From NCBI GenBank assembly GCA_905250075.1, contig CAJNOP010000187.1:248001-312000 (forward strand): a stretch of 64,000 nt of DNA. The letters run 5' to 3'. The stretch comes from Rotaria sp. Silwood1. Its lineage: Eukaryota > Rotifera > Eurotatoria > Philodinida > Philodinidae. The position numbers were made by a program, and so were the translations under genes. Positions 38,150 through 51,900 of this stretch are shown piece after piece; the first letter of the stretch is position 1, and each line of letters opens with the position of its first letter. The notes beneath the pieces are model-generated. The model did no database searches. It was not told where the DNA came from and saw only the letters and a list, made by a program, of their open reading frames with translations.

Positions 38150-41100
38150 ATGGATGATACATTAAAAGAATTATTTGAAGCTTGTCGGAATGGAGATTTA
38201 GTTAAAGTTAAAAAAATAATTACACCAGAGAATATTAATGCACAAGATATACTTGGAAGAAAATCAACACCTCTTCATTTTAGTTCTGGTAAGAATGAAA
38301 AATACATAAGATACATTATTCATGACATATATGAGTTAAACTAGTGCAAAAAGATATATGAAGAAAAAGTGTAAATGTAATATTTCGAGTAGTTACATTT
38401 AAGGCTACTCATTCCATTCAAAAAGCTTTCATATAACTGTATAAAGATATATTTTTCCAATGAAAGTACACAAACAGAAAACATTTCATGACTCTCAACT
38501 TGAATATTCAAGAGATTTCCAGAGGTCAAAAGGAAAAATAAAGTTTTTAGTCGTACAAATTTGTTTTCAATACATTTCAAGCTATTATGCTCTCGGGATA
38601 CTCTCATTCAAAATACAAATCTTTACTGATTTTGTTTTATTGCATTTTTGAAGTCTCTTAAAACTCTAAAAAATCCAAGACTATGGTATCATTGCTTTAA
38701 CAATGAGGATTAAATATAAAATTACATGTTTATTCATGGAACTTTCTGACATTAACATCGAATATTATTGTATTTCGTACCACTTAAAAATTCATCTGAA
38801 GTCTAGTCGAGTTGTCTTCTAGTTGAGTGTTCGCCCATGATGTGAGGTAATCACTACAGCTGTACTTATAATTTTTCTATGGGTTTAACTGTTAGCTCTT
38901 TCGCTAGAGAGCTGTACGAACTTATCATGAATTCTGAAGAAAACCTGTTAAGATTGGATATTTGTTTTATGACTTTAGAAAGCAAACAATTTAGAGATCA
39001 CTCCTATATATTAATCTTAAAAACTGTCTTTGTTGAAAAAATTCGATTTTTTTAGAAGGGCATCATTAGTAAAATGAAATATAGAAAGTTTTTATCGAAG
39101 TCATGTAAAATTCTTATTGAATACAGTTAAAATTACGAAACTTCAAGTCCACGTTTTTGTGAATCCGGACCAAGACTTGACGGAGCCTAGGTTGAGAAGG
39201 ATTGGCTGCTTGATGATTACAATTATATATAATATAAACATTTATTTGTATTTCTTTTTGTTTCTTCAATTGTATGATATTGTAGGATTTGGTCGTAAAG
39301 AAATAGTCGAATATCTTTTAAATCAAAATGCTAATGTTCATATGAAAGATGATGGAGGTTTAATTCCATTACATAATGCAGCAAGTTTTGGTCATGCTGA
39401 AGTTGTTCAATTACTCCTTAATTATCATTCCGATGTAAATGCATTAGATAATTGGAATTATAGTCCACTTGCAGAGGCCGCTAGTAAAGGAAAAGTTGAT
39501 GTGTGTCTTAGTAAGTACTAGTTTTTATCTTCACACATTGGTATATGAAATTGATAAATTTATGAAACATAGTTCTTTTACAACATGGTGCAGATCCAAA
39601 TATAAAAAATAGTGATGGAAAAAGTGCACTTGATCTTGCTGATTCATCAACTCGACCAGTATTAACTGGTAAAAAACATTTTTAATTTATTCAATCATGA
39701 TAAATTATGTTCGTCATTGTTTTAATAATAGGTGAATATCGAAAAGATGAATTACTTGAAGCAGCTCGATCAGGTAATGAAGAAAAACTTTTAAGTTTAT
39801 TAACATTGGCTAATGTTAATTGTCATGCAAGTGATGGAAGAAAGGTATATCAAAATTTTTCATTTAAATATAGACTAAAAAGTATAAATCATTTCAATTA
39901 TATTTTCTAGTCAACTCCATTACATCTAGCTGGTATATGAAAACAATCAAAAAAAATAATTTAATCTATGATGTTTTTCTATTTATAGCTGGTTACAATC
40001 GATTAACAATCTGTAAAATATTACTTGAACATGGCGCTGATGTTCTCTGCAAAGATAAAGGTGGACTAGTAAGTTATCAAATATTTTTCAAATAGCGTGA
40101 TAATAATTTGTTTGTAAAGTCTAGATAGTTTATATGTCCGAAAGCGAAATCAGTGATCAGAAGTGTACTTGATCGATTTATTGTATATTCAGCTTTCAAA
40201 ATTTTTAGATAAATTAGATGTGAGTGTTAGCAGGACGAAGTGAGTTGTCTTGTAATATAAAAATGTTGAAGTTACAAAACTACAGGTTCCATAGGAAATA
40301 GTTTTATTTAAAACTTGATTTTTTTTTCTAAATTGCCGAATAAAGTTTTTCTCATAATGTCTAATACACTATTTTACTTACTTTTCTAGTCAAACATGTT
40401 CTTGAAACTTTGTTAGTCTTTCGTTAATATTTTGAACGAGATAATTTCACATATGTGACTTCCTTCTTTCTAACAAGAAACCTATTAACGCTCGATGACC
40501 AGTTGTTGTTATCTTATATCGATAACAAAATTAATGCAGAACTTTTACTCTTTCAATTATGTGATAAAATTAAAATGCATTTATTTAGGTTCCATTACAT
40601 AATGCTGCTTCATATGGACGTAAGTGTTATTCAATCTATCTTATTCTCATTCATTATTTGCCTTTTTAGATTACGAAGTTGCTGAGCTTTTGATTAAAGT
40701 AAGACTTGTTTTCTTTTTTGTTTCAAATCTAAATATAATTATAAATTTGATAGCATGGTGCTCAAGTAAATGCTTGTGATTTATGGCAATATACACCTAT
40801 CCATGAAGCTGCTTCAAAGTCACGTATTGATGTTTGTACTCTTTTATTAAGTCATAGTGCTGATCCAACATTATCAAATTGTCATAGTAAAACAGCACTT
40901 GATATTGCTGCTAGTCGAGAGTTACGAGATAGAATATTATGTACGTTGAAAATTAATATAAACTTTTCTTTTTCGATAATGATTAATCTTATAGATGAAT
41001 ATAATGGATATTCATTTCTTGATGCAATACATAATGGAGATACGAGTCGTGTTAAAAAACTTTTAACTAATGAAACAATCAATTTTCGACATTTTAAAAC

Positions 41101-44100
41101 AGGAGATTCACCATTAGTAAGTTTTATAATTAATAACAATAAAAAATACATCTATTGGTCTGTAGCATGTTGCTTGTACATCATCATCATCAAAACATCG
41201 CCGTCAAATTTTTGAAATGTTAATTAGACGTGGTGCTCTTGTTAATGCTTTAAATACAGCGTAAGGAATTTTAGAATCCATTAGTGAATAAAAGTCTCTC
41301 GTTCCTTGTATCTCGACTACTATATATGCTAGAAGTCTGAACATTTGTGTGTACATACTGTACTAAGAATCTAGTGCTCGCTCAAGCATGAAGTTGCTTC
41401 GATTGCTTAAATACAACAAGAACTATGATGAAAGGTGCCTATTTGTGCTTCAAGGTTTTGCCTAAAAAAGATTGCCAACTAAATTTTTCGTTTCCTGTTA
41501 TCAAGTACATGCATGGTTATTTCTTGATATTTTAGCATGCAGGTAGAACACAGTCTTACGTTCTTCTTTATAATCAAACTATCAGATAACTTAATCAAGG
41601 ATGGTTGTCTTTGTATATTTATCTACAGACAAAGCTTAGTCATAGGAAACTGACTACAATTCTAGAAAGGGTGCGTTAACTTTGATACAATTAATACGAT
41701 AGATAACCAGAACAAACTACTAAAGAGTGAAGAATGAACCAGCACACACAGTTCTTCTTTTCAGAGGTATAAAGTTACAAGAATAAATAGGTGTGATCTA
41801 TCACCACTCATCATTTAAGCAATCAAAATTGTCAGAGTTCCAGTAAGTACAGTAGCCGAGATACAAGAAGTGAAAGACTTTTATTCATTACTGTGGTTTT
41901 TGTTGATTATATTTTTCATTTTTATATTAGACAAATGGCTCCTATTCATATATGTGCTGCAGCTGATCATGATGATCTTTTAGAAATTTTATTCAAACAT
42001 AATGCTGATGTAAAGATATAAATCTTGTTCGTTGATTTTTTTAAAATAAATATTCGAAAATTTATAGATTAATTTACTTGATGGTCAAGGACAAACTTCA
42101 TTACATCATGCAGTTAAAAATGGACATTTGAATGCTTGTCGATTTTTAATTACTCATAAAATTGATACTTCAATTGTATCATCTTATGGACAAACAGCAC
42201 TAGATATGGCTTCGGCATCAAATATTCAACAACTATTAATGAGTAAGTAATTAGAAAAAGAAATTTTATTGTAATAAAATTAAATTTCGTAATTAGCCTA
42301 TGAAAATGAAAAAGTTATACTAACACCAAACATAACCGATCTTCAATTACAATTACTTGAAGCATCAAAATCGGGTGATCTTGATGTTGTTAAGGTGTAC
42401 TATTTAATCTCATATAAATTCTTTTTTATTTATTCGAATTTTTGTTGTTTTTTGTTAAGCGTGTACTCACTTTCAATCCATCATTAGTTAATTGTCGCGA
42501 TGTTCAAGGTAGAAATAGTACTCCACTTCATTTTGCTGCTGGATATAATCGTTTACAAGTTGTTGAATATTTATTAGCAATGGGTGCTGATGTAACAGCA
42601 AGAGATAAAGGTAATGAAATCAAAACCAGTTTTTGTATTTTGTATAATAATCATTTCATCGTTTTTTTATTATATTGGTAGGTGGTCTTGTTCCTTTACA
42701 TAATAGGTATAATAGAAGAAAAGTAATCCTATGTATTTGTATATCTCTTTTTCTTCTAGTTGTAGTTATGGTCATCTTGAAGTTACAGCACTTTTACTTA
42801 ATAATGGTGCATCATCTCAAGTAACTGATTTATGGAAAGTAACACCATTACATGAAAGTGCAGCTAAAGGAAAATTTGAAATATGTAAATTACTTATTAA
42901 ATATGGTGCTGATATAAATAAAAAGAATCGTGATGGTGCTACACCACTCGATTTAGTTAAAGATCGTGATAGTGATGTAGCAGATTTACTTCGTGGTGAT
43001 AGTGCTATTTTAGAATTAGCTAAAAAAGGAAATTTAGAACGATTAAGAAAATTATTAACTCCAGAAAATGTTAATTGTCGTGATCCATTAGGAAGAAATA
43101 GTACACCATTACATCTAGCTGGTAAATAGATATAAATATTTTGTCTTTTCTTTAAAGTTTTGAAGTTTTTTTCCTAGCTGGATATAATCATTATGAAATA
43201 GCGCAATTTTTATTGGAAAACGGTGGTAATCCCAATGCTGTGGATAAAGGTGGATTAATAGGTAATTTATACTTAATGTCTAGAATTAAGCTCACCCTCT
43301 AGAGCAGTCGATCGGGTCCTACATTTTCGGACCCACTTAAACCGCACCGTAATACTCTCAATGAAATTTTCTAATCGAAATCGGATAATTGGCCTGAACG
43401 TACGAGAAACTGTTTTCCTGTTTTCTGTATTCGATGATTAGTGTACAACTGGTCCAAAATAAACGATGATGTTTTCGAGAGATATTTCGTAACACAAAAG
43501 TCAAACGTATTGTGGTGAAAAAAAAGTTTCACAACAATGTATTATTTATTGTTTTCTATAATGTTGAGAAATTAGTTCAAATCAAGATAGTGATTTTAAT
43601 AGTCAATGGAGTTTTCTATCTAATACATTCGTTAACAAGATTTTATGGACGAACTATTATAGTGATGTTTCTAAAAAGTCAGGGACGATAGTTCTCAAGT
43701 CTTAGAAACTATTTTTTAATAATTCTATTTTAATGAGAGTAAAATTGTGAACCAAATAAGAAGTCGTTGCATTTTCTATGACCTCTTGTTCAACAGGTTA
43801 AAACTGTCACAAAAACCGAAAGAACCGTTGTTGATGACTTTTTCATAAAGTTTGGTTCTTTTTATGCCTTTCGATTTTTAAAGGAAGACTATAAAAAAAG
43901 AACGACACTCACTGTTGTTCAGAATGTTGTGCTTTTTAAATTGGCATTGTTAGAAAAATGATCTTCTAGGACATGAAAACTAATGTGTCTAATCTTTTTA
44001 AAATCCTGCTGTCATAATTCATATATGAAATCTTGATATAGAAAACTTTAGATAAAAAATTTCATTCTCTATTACAATCACGATCTGGATTTGAACTAGG

Positions 44101-46993
44101 CTCCTAGCATTATTAAAAAATATGTTGAAAAGAAAATGTTAAACTTTTTTCCGCTGTTATAGTTCATTTGGCAGCCTAGAACTCCCTGTGGATCTTCGCT
44201 CTATAGATGTAATTTCTTTTTGTTTGAGAGAACACGCCAGAATATAGAGTCTGACAGATCTTTTTTTCTGGCTTATGTTGCGGAAATAACGATAGCAAGT
44301 TCAATATCTCAAAATAGTCTAAAAAATGAAGTGATCATGTATCTATAAAAGTGTTTTCTTATACAATAATAAAAACAGCTTAATTCAAAAATCAAACATT
44401 ACAGATTTACATGCTCTTTCAAACAAAACAAGCAATTTTTTATGATGAAGCTCCTTTGAGAATTCTAAGATGTGCGATCAGAAGAGCATAAATAAATAAA
44501 TAAGACATTTCGCTTTTTTTGAGAAAAACCTATTTGTCAAGCGAAAAATGACAAAAATCATGTGAATGGGCAAAAAAACGAGGTACCAAATAAAAAAACC
44601 TATATCGTGTATGAGAAAGTAAACCGCAGGCTATTTTCTCATGTACTTATGTCAAGTTTCATTTTTTTTTTCTAACGAAAATTGATTTTATTTTTTTGAC
44701 AGGCGAGGAATCACAATAATTTATTATTTTATTTTTCTTAGCTCTTCATAATGCATCTTCATTTGGTCATGTTGATGTAGCTACTTTATTAATAAATTAT
44801 CATTCCGATGTTAATGCTCGTGATAATTGGTCGTATACACCTTTACATGAAGCAGCATCTAAAGGTCGAACTCAATTATGTTCTTTATTACTTGCTCATG
44901 GTGCAAATCCACATCTTCAAAATCAAGATAATCAAACTCCATTAGATTTAGCTACAGCTGATGATGTTAAATCATTACTATTAGATGCAATGTCAACTCC
45001 AATAACTCCAACATCACCAACTAGTAATCGTTATCAAACAACATTAACACTTGCAACTCGTGAAACAACATCAATACTTGGTGCAGAAACTACGACTAAT
45101 AGTAATAATAATTCAAGACAACGTTTGGCATCTGCATCAAGTCTACAACAGTCAACTATCCAACGTCATCTACCGATTGGCGATGGTAGTATGAGTTTAA
45201 TTACAGATGATGAACGTCGAGAACAAGCACTTCATATGACAATGGATGAATTTTTAAGTTTATGTCAATTTCAATCAAGTCAACAACAAGATTCATTAAG
45301 AGAATTATTCGAACGTGAACATATAACACTTGATATACTTGCTGAAATGACACATAATGATCTAAAAGATATTGGTATTGTTGCTTATGGTGAACGACAT
45401 AAATTACTCAAAGGTATTGAACGATTATATAAACAAGCAAAAGATCCATGGTCAAATATACCTGATAGAGGATCAGTTTTTATTGAACTTGATTCAAACG
45501 ATCAAGAATATCGACTTGTTGAAGATGAAGTAATTTAAAAAATCTTGACATAAAAATTTAAGTTTATACAGTTTTTTTAAATTCTAGTTACAAAGTACTA
45601 TTCGTGAACATAAAGATAATTGTGGTGGAATATTTACTCGTTATGTAGTATTAAAAGTAATCAAGATTTTGTGTTTTTTTTACGTTCTTTTTTTTTGAAA
45701 CAGAATTTAAGCAGAGTATTGATATAAGGTGACAGAAAACAGTTTAAAAACAACGTACTTTTGATTTTTGTTCTATAATATAACGTACCTAGCTCAAATC
45801 TAGATAGTGATTTTAATAGCCAATAAAGTTTTCTTTTACAAAGATTTCATGGGTGAAATATGATGGTAAAGTTTTTAGAGGAACCGGACACGGTAACTTT
45901 CAAGTTTCAGAAGACTTTTTTTTAACAATATTAATTTAAAGAGAACAATATTCTTAATAAAATGAGAGATTGCTGTATTTTCTACAATTAGGAGGTTAAA
46001 ATTAAGACAAAAATAACGAAAAAAAAGACGTTTTTAAGCGACTTTTTGATAAATTACTTCGCCATCGTAGTTTATCTATGAAAACTTGATTGTCTATTAA
46101 AACTACAATCTACATTCAATCCAAATACGTTTTTATTAAGCTTTATTTCACCACCACACGATCACAAACAGTCTATCGGTATCGTCTCAATATATGAAAT
46201 ACTTCCGAAGATTACGTAAAACAATGATAAAAAAGTGTATCCCAAGATAGATAGAATAAAACAGTTTCTGCGTTATAAGCAAGAGCAGTTACATCGTGTT
46301 TTATAATTTATTTCCGCAAGGATTGCCCTAACAGCTTTTATTTTTTATTTCAAATTAGATTGAAAAAATTCGTAATCGACGTTTATGGGATCGTTATTGT
46401 CATCGTCGAAATGAAATTCAAGATGATAATAATGGTCATGAAAATGAACGTTTACTTTTTCATGGTTCACCTTTTCTTCATTCAATTATGCATAAAGGTT
46501 TTGATGAAAGACATGCATCTATAAGTGGAATGTTTGGTTAGTTCAACTATTTTTATTTATATCTTTCAATGACAGAAATATTTGTTTCTTATGTCCTGTA
46601 GGTGCAGGAATATATTTTGCAGAAAACTCTTCAAAATCAAATCAATATGTTTATGGTATAGGTGGTGGAAATGGATGTACATTACATAAAGACAAATCAT
46701 GTTATTTATGTTCAAGGTAAAACAAAAATGAAATTTTTCGTCTTAGTATTTTATTTAAATGAAATGTTTTTAGACAAATGCTATTGTGTCGTGTTTGTCT
46801 TGGACGATCATTTTTACAATTTAGTGCATCAAAATTAGCTCATGCACCACCTGGTCATCATTCAGTTATAGGTCGACCAACACAAGGTGGTCTGGCTTAT
46901 CCCGAATATGTTATTTATCGTGGTGAACAAGCTTATCCTGAATACTGTATTACATATAATCTTTTAAATCCAGTGAATAACGACAATGAATAA
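38150..46993 (+). CDS. TNKS: Tankyrase (poly-ADP-ribosyltransferase)
   Basis: 23 exons, 1160 aa, with phases closing from the ATG at 38150 to the TAA at 46991-46993. The length is close to human TNKS2 and there is no His/Pro/Ser-rich head. Five ankyrin-repeat clusters run from residue 1 to about 805, with repeated GRxSTPLHxAAGY and LVPLHNA(A/S) motifs. The third cluster (about 308-465) is divergent, as in other tankyrases. A Ser/Thr-rich linker, a SAM domain (about 870-937, MTMDEFLSL to KGIERLYKQ) for polymerisation, and the PARP domain follow. Catalytic His1025 (LLFHGS), Tyr1054 (AGIYFAE) and Glu1144 (YPEYCITY) are present, as is the Cys-His-Cys-Cys zinc site ([12 protein letters not shown]). 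The enzyme PARylates ankyrin-bound partners (axin, TRF1-like, others). Introns hold several diverged repeats. Confidence 0.97.
43560..43870 (+). repeat. Dispersed repeat C, copy 1 (tankyrase intron)
   Basis: Aligns with 45775-46090 in another tankyrase intron: ATAGTGATTTTAATAG.CAAT, then AGTTTTCT, then TTTTATGG or TTTCATGG, TTCTCAAG or TTTCAAG, a GTTAAAA block and GACTTTTT.ATAAA. Confidence 0.55.
44405..44690 (+). repeat. Dispersed repeat B, copy 2 (tankyrase intron)
   Basis: Partner of 10100-10345. ACATGCTCTTTCAAACAA and TACCAAATAAAAAAAC are the strongest shared blocks. Confidence 0.5.
45775..46345 (+). repeat. Dispersed repeats C (copy 2) and D (copy 2), adjacent
   Basis: The first part (45775-46090) matches repeat C at 43560-43870. 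The second part (46150-46345) matches repeat D at 27985-28215. Both fill most of the tankyrase intron 45657-46358, so C and D may be parts of one longer element. Confidence 0.5.
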
Positions 46994-47098
46994 ATGTTTT
47001 TTTTTTCTCGATATTGTATAAAGACTAAATTTAAAATATATGTAACAGAAGGGGCGATGTGTTTTTTTTCGAATAAAGGCAGCTGTTTCACTTTTATG

Positions 47099-47839
47099 TT
47101 AAAATGAATTGTGACGTTCATGTAGAATTCCAAACTCCACTCTCGAAGGATTTTGTTCTTCATCCTCGAATTGTAACGGTCCTAATTTGATATGTTCAAT
47201 AGGTGCTGCTGGAAGAGTAACAAGAGTTTGAAGAATACTATATGTATGTATGTCATCAGGTGATGTTGACGATGTTTGATTAGTACGCATTTTTTGTACA
47301 ATATTGTCAACTTCCATTAATGCCATTGCAAGTCCGGCTTTAAATTTTCGTTTACGGAATGTAAAAATAATCTGTGAACAGCCAAGAAATATAAAGACAA
47401 CGATATACAATGTAAGAATAAGAAAATGAGTACGATATGCATTAAAATTAACACAAGCAGTTATTGCTGCTGTATTATTCTTATGTTCACATTTTTCATA
47501 ATGATATGATTCTGAACCTAAATGTTCTGAACAAATTATAGCACATATTCTATATTGTCCTTCAGCTAAATGTTTTAATTCAAGTGAATTTCTCCAAAAC
47601 GTTAAATTTTGTTCTGGCATAAAATACGGTTTTTCACGATTACGACAAATTGCAAATTTATAAGCTTGACATGATCGTTGATAAGCTTCGCGAGCTATTT
47701 CAAATTGTACAGTAGCCGAGTGAGCATCATGTATACGAGCACGAAGATAAAATGGATTTTCAACTATAATTTCTTTACTACTTCCTAAGATTTGAGTAGA
47801 ATATGTAAGTATAAAAATCATAAGTAACACCATCATCAT
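47099..47839 (-). CDS. Single-pass type I membrane protein of unknown function
   Basis: A single-exon frame of 246 aa. Three ATGs begin it (47839, 47836, 47833); any could be used. A cleavable-looking signal peptide (about 1-19, ending GSS) leads to an extracellular part of about 115 residues with six or more Cys and NxT sites (NLT, NNT). Its YRICAIICSEH segment resembles the last strands of a fibronectin type III fold. A strong transmembrane helix (about 137-158) is followed by a basic stop-transfer stretch (RKRKF) and a cytoplasmic tail of about 85 residues. I do not recognise the family. It is convergent with tankyrase, the two stops being only 105 bp apart. A receptor or adhesion role is possible but unproven. 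Confidence 0.65.
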   Translation of the reverse strand: MMMVLLMIFILTYSTQILGSSKEIIVENPFYLRARIHDAHSATVQFEIAREAYQRSCQAYKFAICRNREKPYFMPEQNLTFWRNSLELKHLAEGQYRICAIICSEHLGSESYHYEKCEHKNNTAAITACVNFNAYRTHFLILTLYIVVFIFLGCSQIIFTFRKRKFKAGLAMALMEVDNIVQKMRTNQTSSTSPDDIHTYSILQTLVTLPAAPIEHIKLGPLQFEDEEQNPSRVEFGILHERHNSF

Positions 47840-48703
47840 TCAATTGTTTTTGTTTTTCTTTGCTACATCGACAGACGACCAACTAATATACAAGTAATAA
47901 ATCTATTTTTGCTATGATAAATAAGATATACATTTGCACTGTAGAGGAAAATAATTCATTACTCTTTTTCTCTCTGTTTTTTTTTGCCCTATCCTACTCG
48001 CTATATTCTTATTCATGCTATTATCTAGCATAGACAGAAGAATAAAAAGAAGATAGAGAAAGTAGCCAAAACATTGCTTTACTACAAACAAAAATTTTCA
48101 GATAATTGCTTTATTTTAATCAAAAGACTCGGTTCTTTTTTGTCGAACATTGATAAAGTAACGTTTATAGTTCATATTGATAAGACATGATATCCAAGAA
48201 AAACAAACAATCTTCTTTAAAGTAGAACACTTGACCTTACTCAAGAACTCTACTGTTAGATCAATAATGAAAAATATTATTGTAGTTTTATAACAATATC
48301 TTGTTGTTTACGACTGAAACGTTTTAAGTATATATAATAACAAGAGACATAAATTTCTATTGTAAGTTTGAGGTTGGACAATAGAAGTATAAGCATCTAA
48401 TAATAATATAATTTAGATGTGCTCTTTATTTTTTCAATAAAGAAACAGATAACATGTGCAACTGATCAATAATCAAAATTCTTTATTAAATTCAAAAGTC
48501 ACACTTTAAAGCAGAATTATCTATGTTTGCTATATGAATATGAACTATGCATGCACCCTCCTTCATTAATCACGAAAAAAATCTACTTGATTGAAATATA
48601 ATGATGAGATTATAGTGTGTTTTTTGTTAAGTTAGATGTCATATGAACCATTTGATATATATATATATTTAAATAATTCGTATTTGTTTTCAATTTTATA
48701 ATA
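47840..48703. other. Intergenic, no gene seen
   Basis: AT-rich, with a pyrimidine-rich block near 47960-47985 that may belong to the promoter of the minus-strand membrane protein. A short TA run lies near 48656-48666. Confidence 0.4.
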
Positions 48704-48955
48704 CTATTCATCTAATTTTTTGGCTCGCTCATGTTTTTTCATTTTAGCAGCCACTTGATGATTATCTTTTTCTTCTAATAGTTTAGCTTGTTTAAAACTA
48801 TTTGTTTGATGAATTGCATCTAATTCCGATGGTGTTAAGGAACCACGATGAGATGGATCATAGGTAATACCTGAATCAATACCAGCATTGATACTATTTC
48901 CCTGTCCATTCGAAGAATCGATAGCCTGACGATCACTTGAAGCTTTGTTTGACAT
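48704..48955 (-). CDS. Small hydrophilic charged protein
   Basis: A single-exon frame of 83 aa from the ATG at 48955 (the frame extends upstream only to a non-ATG codon). It begins MSNKASSDRQAID, has a Ser/Gly/Asn-rich first half and a highly charged Lys/Glu-rich second half (KQAKLLEEKDNHQVAAKMKK) that should be helical. There is no signal or membrane segment. I do not recognise the family. The amphipathic composition is reminiscent of small disordered or LEA-like proteins but no defining motif is present. TATATAAGC lies about 60 bases upstream of the start. Coding status is moderately supported: it has an ordered composition change and good codon use. Confidence 0.45.
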   Translation of the reverse strand: MSNKASSDRQAIDSSNGQGNSINAGIDSGITYDPSHRGSLTPSELDAIHQTNSFKQAKLLEEKDNHQVAAKMKKHERAKKLDE

Positions 48956-51900
48956 AATAATGCACAATATTTTATTCACACAACAATAATTGTAATAACA
49001 AAAAATTGCTTTATATATAAGCTCGTAATTTTAATTCTGTTACCTTTGATAAACAAGAAAAATATATGTATAGGATAATGATAAAAAACAAATACTACTC
49101 TGTGATCTCAATGAATATGAAAAACGTTCTCATCTCGTGTACGCATTACTGTTATTACTTTTACTGTTGAAAAACATTTTTCTCTCTCCATTCGATTGAC
49201 AACGTCGACATCCACGTATTCACTGGCTGATGTCTACAGAAAGAAAAAAAAAACAGAAGAACAATAAGATAAGAACGAGCAAGCTTCCTCGTTTTATTTT
49301 CGTTAAATGCACGTCTACGACATGCAAGTAAATGACGTTTCATCGTTCTCCAGGGCTTCTAACGGTATGACAGGCAACTAAAAAGAAAATGTTAAAGATA
49401 CACAAATGAGTACGATGCAAAGAATGACATATGAAGAAATATTAACGAATAATCGAGAAAAAGAAACAAGTTTTGTTTTGAGTTCAAAAAATATTATTGC
49501 TATAATATTACAATTAAAGGAAAGTCATAATAAAAAAAAAGTGCGCAGTTCATGTATATATTTTTAGCAGTATAAAAAGATAAAACATTAAGTTAATTTG
49601 TATGTAATTGAAGATTATTTTATCAATGTGTTTTGATTAATAAGTTTTTTGTGTTATGTATTGAAACAATATTTACAAACAGTTGTTCTTGCCTTGTTGA
49701 ATCTATATTTAGTCCTACAGAAAGAGAAGAATGTAGGTATACAGCATATAAGGACGAATTGTTTATCATAACAATCATTGTATAATTAATAGAGCACTGC
49801 GCAAAGTCGACCTTGTTGACTCCAAGTATCTCCGTATTATCTGTTGGAGTTCGACCTCGAGAAAAGTTTAAAAATATTTTTGACTAATGTATATACTTCT
49901 TTTTTGGGATACTTGCTAATGAGAATGTTTCTCTGATGTTTTCTTTTTTTTTTGAAACTTATTTTTGGATCTATAAAGTAGTGTGTTTGTTTTTTATTAC
50001 ATAACATATGAAACATAACTTTTTTACTATGTTAAAGTAAAAATATTCGGCTGTTTTTATTAATGTAAATATGACTTCGAAAATATTCTTTTTAATGACG
50101 AAGTCGATGTCGAGTTTCTGAATTCGATCTAGAACTCCAATTAAATATTGTTTTTTTGTGTGAGTTATAAATAGACTGTTGCACACCATTGGAAAATGAA
50201 TCATAAATGGTATAAATTGTTATTCACATACAGGCATATCTACACGATCTATTGTTTTCTAATATTTAAAATCAGCGAAGAAAAAACAAAAATACATAAT
50301 CTAAGCATAACTCGACCAAACTATTAAAATGTCATTGTGATTTCTGGATTTTTGAATTCAAATGAAGAGTATAAAAATATCGGTAAATAAATGTAAACAT
50401 TTATACATATGATAATATGATCAATGTATTCTGGCTTTATAACTATTTATTAATGATGTTTTAGCGATATTTTTGAAAGGAAAATCTTTTACTTGAACAA
50501 TCTTTTTTCTATCACAATCAAAGCAAATCATCTAATACGATCTATTCAGTAACTAAAGTCGAATGTGTTCAGGCAAAAATCATCAATATTTTTACTATGA
50601 TTAAGGCATATCAATTTAAAATATCAATCTATAAGCTATATATCCTTTTTTGTGAAAATTTCGCAACAAAGGTCTTGTATTCTCTTGTTTGTCCTTAATT
50701 GTAGGTCAATGCTGATATAGTTCTGTAATTTACACTTGATAGCTTAAAAAACATTAGCGTTCAACCTATTCGACTAGATTGTATTTTTTTTAGTTTCCAT
50801 CAAAGTTGTAGTTTTATTCAAAATTTTGTTCAGTTACAATACTGTCTAAATAATATAGCTAATCAAATTGAGTTTCTTATTGTGTACTACTGTAAAACCA
50901 ATTATGTATAAAAGAATGAGAAAAAATTATTTCAGCATTATCTTTTGATGTAATAGTTAATCATTTGAAGTTTATATTTATGGGAACTATTGGTTCATCA
51001 AATCAACTTGCAAGAAACTTATCAAGTTACTCAATTGATGGATTCTTGATACAATATGATTTTTATATTAGTTGTTTTGAGAGAGATTTTAACATTGAAT
51101 ATTTTTTGTTAAATATTTGCTCCTGTAACATAACTTAGAAACAGCGAGTAAACTGTTACTCATAAAAGGGAAAAGCAAAAAATAGTCGAGAAATTCATAA
51201 AAAAAAGAATAATTTAGAAAGAGCATATATTTTTCTGATACACATAGCATGTGAATTAGATTTTTCTTTTTAAATCAAAATTTCTAGATACACAGATTTT
51301 TATAAAATTGTATTAAAATTAATTTTGATAGAAAAGTGAAATTAAGAATAACCTCCAATACAATAGTATTTGCCGAAATCTCAAGTCATAGTTTTCTATT
51401 CAGAAATATTGTAGAAAATTCAGGTTTTCCATGTTGAAAGAGTAAAGTCTGAGTTCCCAAAAACAACCTAGGAAAAAATTTTTCGAAATCAACTTTGAAT
51501 AAACAAGTTTTTCATTAATTTCAAAAAACCTAGTCATCCAACTTAAGTAATAGTTTCCAGATAATGAACGTATTTCCCTTGTTGTATTAAAAACTATTTT
51601 CTTAAACATCATGCAAATTTCTCTAGAAATTCCGATTAATTTAAAGATTTATCTCAATGTTCTATCTATCTCATGTAAAGTAGTGCTTTCTATCAAAACA
51701 ACGATGTTTTATTTACTTTTAAAGAATTCCTGAGAAACTTTCTAAAGTATGAAAGTCAACAAAGTTTTATAAAAACTACTTTCTCATCAATTTGATTTTC
51801 AAGGAAAAAATTTTTCTTCAGACTTAAGAAACAATGTAAGGAAAACAATATGTTGCAAGAGCTCTTTTGAAGATGTTTTATATCGAACTTGTTTTTCATT

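Noticed and set aside
47099-47839. Possible 3' extension of tankyrase
   Set aside because: Opposite strand, own signal peptide and stop; tankyrase ends normally after its catalytic glutamate.
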